A DNA stretch of 64,000 bases from Hyphomicrobiales bacterium (GTDB taxonomy: Bacteria; Pseudomonadota; Alphaproteobacteria; Rhizobiales; Rhizobiaceae): assembly GCA_900467745.1 (NCBI GenBank), contig UBQW01000011.1:84330-148329 (forward strand). Reading direction: 5' to 3'. Positions 61,321 to 64,000 of this stretch are shown one piece after another. The position numbers and the translations under genes are program-made. The notes beneath the pieces were generated by a model, which worked only from the letters and a program-made list of their open reading frames with translations, was not told where the DNA came from and did not search any database. The stretch's first letter is position 1, and each line of letters opens with the position of its first letter.

Positions 61321-61806
61321 CTAATGGTCCTCCGGCCGATCCTTCGGGTCGAATTGGATGATCGTCGTCCAGCGTGCCGTCAGCGCCGGCTTGCGTTCGT
61401 TTTCGATCTCGATTGAGACGTCGTAGGTGGTCATCAGCATGCCGCCGCCGCGGAAGCGGGCTTCGGCCAGCACGAAGTGGCCGCGGATGCGGGCGCCGGA
61501 TTTGACCGGGGCGACGAAGCGGACGGTGTCGAAGCCGTAGTTGATGCCCATGGTCTGCTCGCGCACCTTGGGCAGGCAGTTGTAGTTCATCGCGGACAGC
61601 AGCGAGAGCGTCAGGAAACCATGGGCGATCGTGCCGCCAAACGGGCTGTCGGCGGCGCGGGCCGGATCGACATGGATGAACTGGTGGTCGTGGGTGGCGT
61701 CGGCGAAGGCATTGATCATCGTCTGATCGACGACGATCCAATCAGAAAGGCCGGCTTCCGTGCCGACCAGCCCGCGGACATCCGCGAGCGAGATTTCCTT
61801 GACCAT
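61321..61806 (-). CDS. MaoC-type (R)-enoyl-CoA hydratase, NodN-like
   Basis: A 161-residue hot-dog fold protein: MINAFADATHDHQFIHVDPARAADSPFGGTIAHGFLTLSLL. The catalytic Asp/His pair sits in DATHDHQFIHVDP and the conserved GTIAHGFLT follows. This layout is shared by rhizobial NodN and by PhaJ-like hydratases. It probably hydrates an enoyl-CoA in fatty-acid or PHA metabolism. The start at 61806 has AGAGGA upstream. Confidence 0.9.
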   Translation of the reverse strand: MVKEISLADVRGLVGTEAGLSDWIVVDQTMINAFADATHDHQFIHVDPARAADSPFGGTIAHGFLTLSLLSAMNYNCLPKVREQTMGINYGFDTVRFVAPVKSGARIRGHFVLAEARFRGGGMLMTTYDVSIEIENERKPALTARWTTIIQFDPKDRPEDH

Positions 61807-61895
61807 CAATTCCTCTTGAAAAAAGCTGCTTCGAAAAGACTTACAATGGCTTCGTGACAATTACGACAAGGATATTAGTACAACTTACGGGCGCG

Positions 61896-63851
61896 TCAAT
61901 TTCCTACAAGAAAAGAAACGGACCGTGCCGATACGCGCGCCTGGTTCTGCGGCTCGGAGCCTTCCTCTTCGTCAACCCGGCGCCATGTCGCATCGGCGGG
62001 CAGCGAAAACGTTTTTTCTGATTGGGCGCGGTTGAAGAGCACCGCCAGCCTGACCTGTTTGCCGGTGATTGCGTCCTCGGTTTCAAGGATCATGCCGAGC
62101 GTGGCGAAGTCAGGTGTCTCCCAATCCGAGACGCTCATCGGCTGGCCTGAGGGCGCGATCCAACTGACGTCGCCGTCGCCCTTGAAGAAGGAGAACTGCG
62201 AGAAGACATCGAAGCGTTTGCGTAGCTTTGAGACGAAGGCGGTGTGGGCGATCAGCTCTTCGTCGAGGGAGGCCCAGTCGACCCAGGTGATGGCGTTGTC
62301 CTGGCAATAGGCGTTGTTGTTGCCGCGCTGGCTGCGTCCGCCTTCGTCGCCCGCCGTCAGCATCACGGTGCCGCGCGTCGCGAATAGCGTGGAGATGAGG
62401 GCCTTAAGGTCGGCGCGGCGGCGCGCGATGATTGCGGGGTCGTCGGTCTCGCCCTCAGCGCCGTTGTTCCAGGAGTGGTTCTCGTTGTGACCGTCGCGGT
62501 TGTCCTCGCCGTTCGCCTCATTGTGCTTGCCGGAGTAGGAGACGAGGTCGTTGAGCGTGAAGCCGTCATGGGCGGCGAGGAAGTTGACGCTGCGGGTGGC
62601 GGTAGCGTTGTTGCGGGCGAAGATGTCGGAGGAACCTGCGAGTGCCGAGGCCAGCGCGCCGGTCTTGTAGTGATCGCCGCGCCAGTAGCATCTGAGGTCG
62701 TCGCGGGCGCGGTCGTTCCATTCGAGGAAGGGGGCGGGGAAGTTGCCGAGCTGGTAGCCGCCGGGGCCGATGTCCCAGGGTTCGGCGATCATGATGCGGT
62801 CGCGCAGAACCTCGTCGTCGAGCATTGCCTTCAGCGTTTCGCCATGTGCCTCGAAGCCTGACGCTGTACGGCCGATGATCGGCGCGAGGTCGAAGCGGAA
62901 GCCATCGATGCCGGCGTTAGCCACGAAATGGCGGAGCGTGTCGACGATCAGTTGGCGGACATAGGGGTGGTCGCAGGCCACCGTGTTGCCGGTGCCGGTG
63001 TCGTTGACGAGCGTGCCGGGTTGGCCGGGGACGTGGCGTAACATGGAGCGGTTGTCGAGGCCGCGCATGGAGAGCGTCGGGCCGAAGCGGTCGCTCTCGC
63101 CGGTGTGGTTGAAGACGAGGTCGAGGATGACGCCGATGCCTTCCTCGTGGAGCTTGGCGACGGTGTCGCGCAGCTCTGTCATGCCGCCGGGGGCAAGGCG
63201 CGGGTCGAGCGCCATGAAGGCGACGGGGTTATAGCCCCAGCCGTTGGTGAGGCCGAGCGGGGGAAGGTGGCGCTCGTCGATCCAGGCGGTAATCGGCATC
63301 AGCTCGATGGCGTCGACGCCGATGCGCTTCAGGTGGGCGATGATCGAGGGGTGGGCAAGGGCCGCGATGGTGCCGCGCTCGGCTTCCGGCACATCCGGGT
63401 GCAGCATGGTGAAGGGGCGGACCGCGACCTCGTAGATGAAGCCGCCGGGGCGGAAGATGGGGGCTGCGGGCTTGACGGCGACGTCGCGGGTGACGATCGC
63501 GCGGGGGACGAGGTGTTGCGTGTCGGCGCCGAATTTCGAGAGTAGCGGATCGTAGCGGAAGGGGCGGTCGAGTTCAGTCGCGTAGGGGTCGACCAGGAGT
63601 TTGGCGGGGTCGAACCAGAGGCCGTCGTCGGGGGCGTAGGTGCCCTCGGCGCGGTAGCCGTAGCGGGCGCCCGGCGCGATGCCTTCGACGAAGAGGTGGT
63701 GGAGATCGTCTTCGCCTCGGGTCATCGGCAGGCGGTCCGTTTCGCGGCCTGTCTGGTCGAAGAGGCAGAGGTGGAGCTGCGTGGCCTCGCTTGAGCGGAC
63801 GACGAAGGTGGCGCCTGTGGCGGTGAGGGTTACGCCGGAAGCGAAGGGCAT
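61896..63851 (-). CDS. glgX: Glycogen debranching enzyme GlgX
   Basis: A 651-residue GH13 protein that removes alpha-1,6 branches from phosphorylase-limit glycogen. An N-terminal CBM48-like domain (residues 5-90) is followed by the catalytic barrel: IGVILDLVFNHTGES, GIDGFRFDLAPIIG (nucleophile Asp), MIAEPWDIGPGGYQLG (acid Glu) and NFLAAHDGFTLNDLVSY (transition-state Asp). The length is normal. It is transcribed apart from other glg genes. A RIME-like repeat follows at the window end. Confidence 0.95.
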   Translation of the reverse strand: MPFASGVTLTATGATFVVRSSEATQLHLCLFDQTGRETDRLPMTRGEDDLHHLFVEGIAPGARYGYRAEGTYAPDDGLWFDPAKLLVDPYATELDRPFRYDPLLSKFGADTQHLVPRAIVTRDVAVKPAAPIFRPGGFIYEVAVRPFTMLHPDVPEAERGTIAALAHPSIIAHLKRIGVDAIELMPITAWIDERHLPPLGLTNGWGYNPVAFMALDPRLAPGGMTELRDTVAKLHEEGIGVILDLVFNHTGESDRFGPTLSMRGLDNRSMLRHVPGQPGTLVNDTGTGNTVACDHPYVRQLIVDTLRHFVANAGIDGFRFDLAPIIGRTASGFEAHGETLKAMLDDEVLRDRIMIAEPWDIGPGGYQLGNFPAPFLEWNDRARDDLRCYWRGDHYKTGALASALAGSSDIFARNNATATRSVNFLAAHDGFTLNDLVSYSGKHNEANGEDNRDGHNENHSWNNGAEGETDDPAIIARRRADLKALISTLFATRGTVMLTAGDEGGRSQRGNNNAYCQDNAITWVDWASLDEELIAHTAFVSKLRKRFDVFSQFSFFKGDGDVSWIAPSGQPMSVSDWETPDFATLGMILETEDAITGKQVRLAVLFNRAQSEKTFSLPADATWRRVDEEEGSEPQNQARVSARSVSFLVGN

Positions 63852-63930
63852 GGGGTGCTCGGTCCTTGTTCCGGGGGGTGTTTGATGTGGGTGGGTTTGA
63901 TGTGGGTGGGTTTAATGAGGTTGACGTGGT

Positions 63931-64000
63931 GCCGTGTGGCCCCCTCATCCGACCCTTCGGGTCACCTTCTCCCCTGTGGGGGGAAGGGGAGGTCGGCGCG
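63931..64000. repeat. RIME-like palindrome, family A copy 3 (cut by window end)
   Basis: TGCCGTGTGGCCCCCTCATC followed by CGACCCTTCGGG and CACCTTCTCCCC, the same end as copies 1 and 2; only half the element is visible. Confidence 0.8.

Overview
The window is a GC-rich chromosomal segment, most likely from the family Rhizobiaceae (Rhizobium/Agrobacterium/Sinorhizobium relatives). The evidence is the mix of typical alphaproteobacterial genes: a heterotetrameric sarcosine oxidase operon soxBDAG, a group III ornithine decarboxylase behind a long speF-type leader, metNIQ, DUF930, DUF2277, a NodN-like MaoC protein, an HWE-family histidine kinase and an aa3-oxidase subunit IV. Many intergenic gaps also hold RIME-like mosaic palindromes, and two consensus CtrA boxes are present. 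I saw no rRNA, tRNA, transposase, phage gene or CRISPR array. The region reads as ordinary, densely packed core/accessory chromosome.

Layout. 0-8 kb: sugar catabolism and small enzymes (truncated sugar-phosphate isomerase, Gfo/Idh dehydrogenase, DoxX protein, two overlapping esterase genes, ABC-F ATPase, GH1 beta-glucosidase). 8-14 kb: metNIQ methionine import, FMN reductase, a CHASE4-type GGDEF-EAL protein. 13.6-20.9 kb: TrhO tRNA hydroxylase, a split CYTH/CHAD pair, KDPG aldolase, a DUF533 protein, a DUF1007 plus NicO metal-transport pair, a LysR regulator. 21-28 kb: speF leader and ornithine decarboxylase, a GNAT enzyme, two very small secreted or membrane proteins, a serine hydrolase, a diguanylate cyclase, CysE. 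27.8-31.6 kb: a translationally coupled His-rich CobW GTPase and WD40 protein behind a Zur-like operator, a VapBC-type toxin-antitoxin pair, a creatininase-family hydrolase. 31.7-36.6 kb: MarR, LacI with a 2-hydroxyacid dehydrogenase, a class III cyclase with a duplicated two-helix membrane module, a glutamine-amidotransferase hydrolase. 36.9-40.3 kb: a TRAP transporter, with the binding-protein gene convergent to the two permease genes. 40.6-46.5 kb: an EAL phosphodiesterase with a degenerate GGDEF, an N-acyl amino acid synthase-like gene with two CtrA boxes, an oxidase subunit IV, a DoxX-like membrane protein, an HWE kinase. 46.7-54.7 kb: a DadA-type oxidoreductase, a TPR lipoprotein, two divergent S21 genes, a TadG-like VWA protein, a divergent SDR/LysR pair, three small conserved proteins. 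55-60.1 kb: soxBDAG. 60.3-61.3 kb: a cluster of small membrane proteins that grew by tandem duplication. 61.3-63.9 kb: NodN-like protein and GlgX.

How it works together. The clearest functional units are metNIQ, soxBDAG, the TRAP set, the CobW/WD40 pair, LacI/dehydrogenase and the DUF1007/NicO pair. Four nucleotide-signalling proteins (three c-di-GMP proteins, one cyclase) are scattered rather than clustered. The most interesting items are the microprotein cluster at 60.5-61.3 kb, a dispersed palindrome that supplies the stop codon of two unrelated genes, the CtrA boxes before the FeeM-like gene, and the long leaders of the ornithine decarboxylase and second S21 genes. Functions are assigned from motifs and family knowledge; no database search was run.
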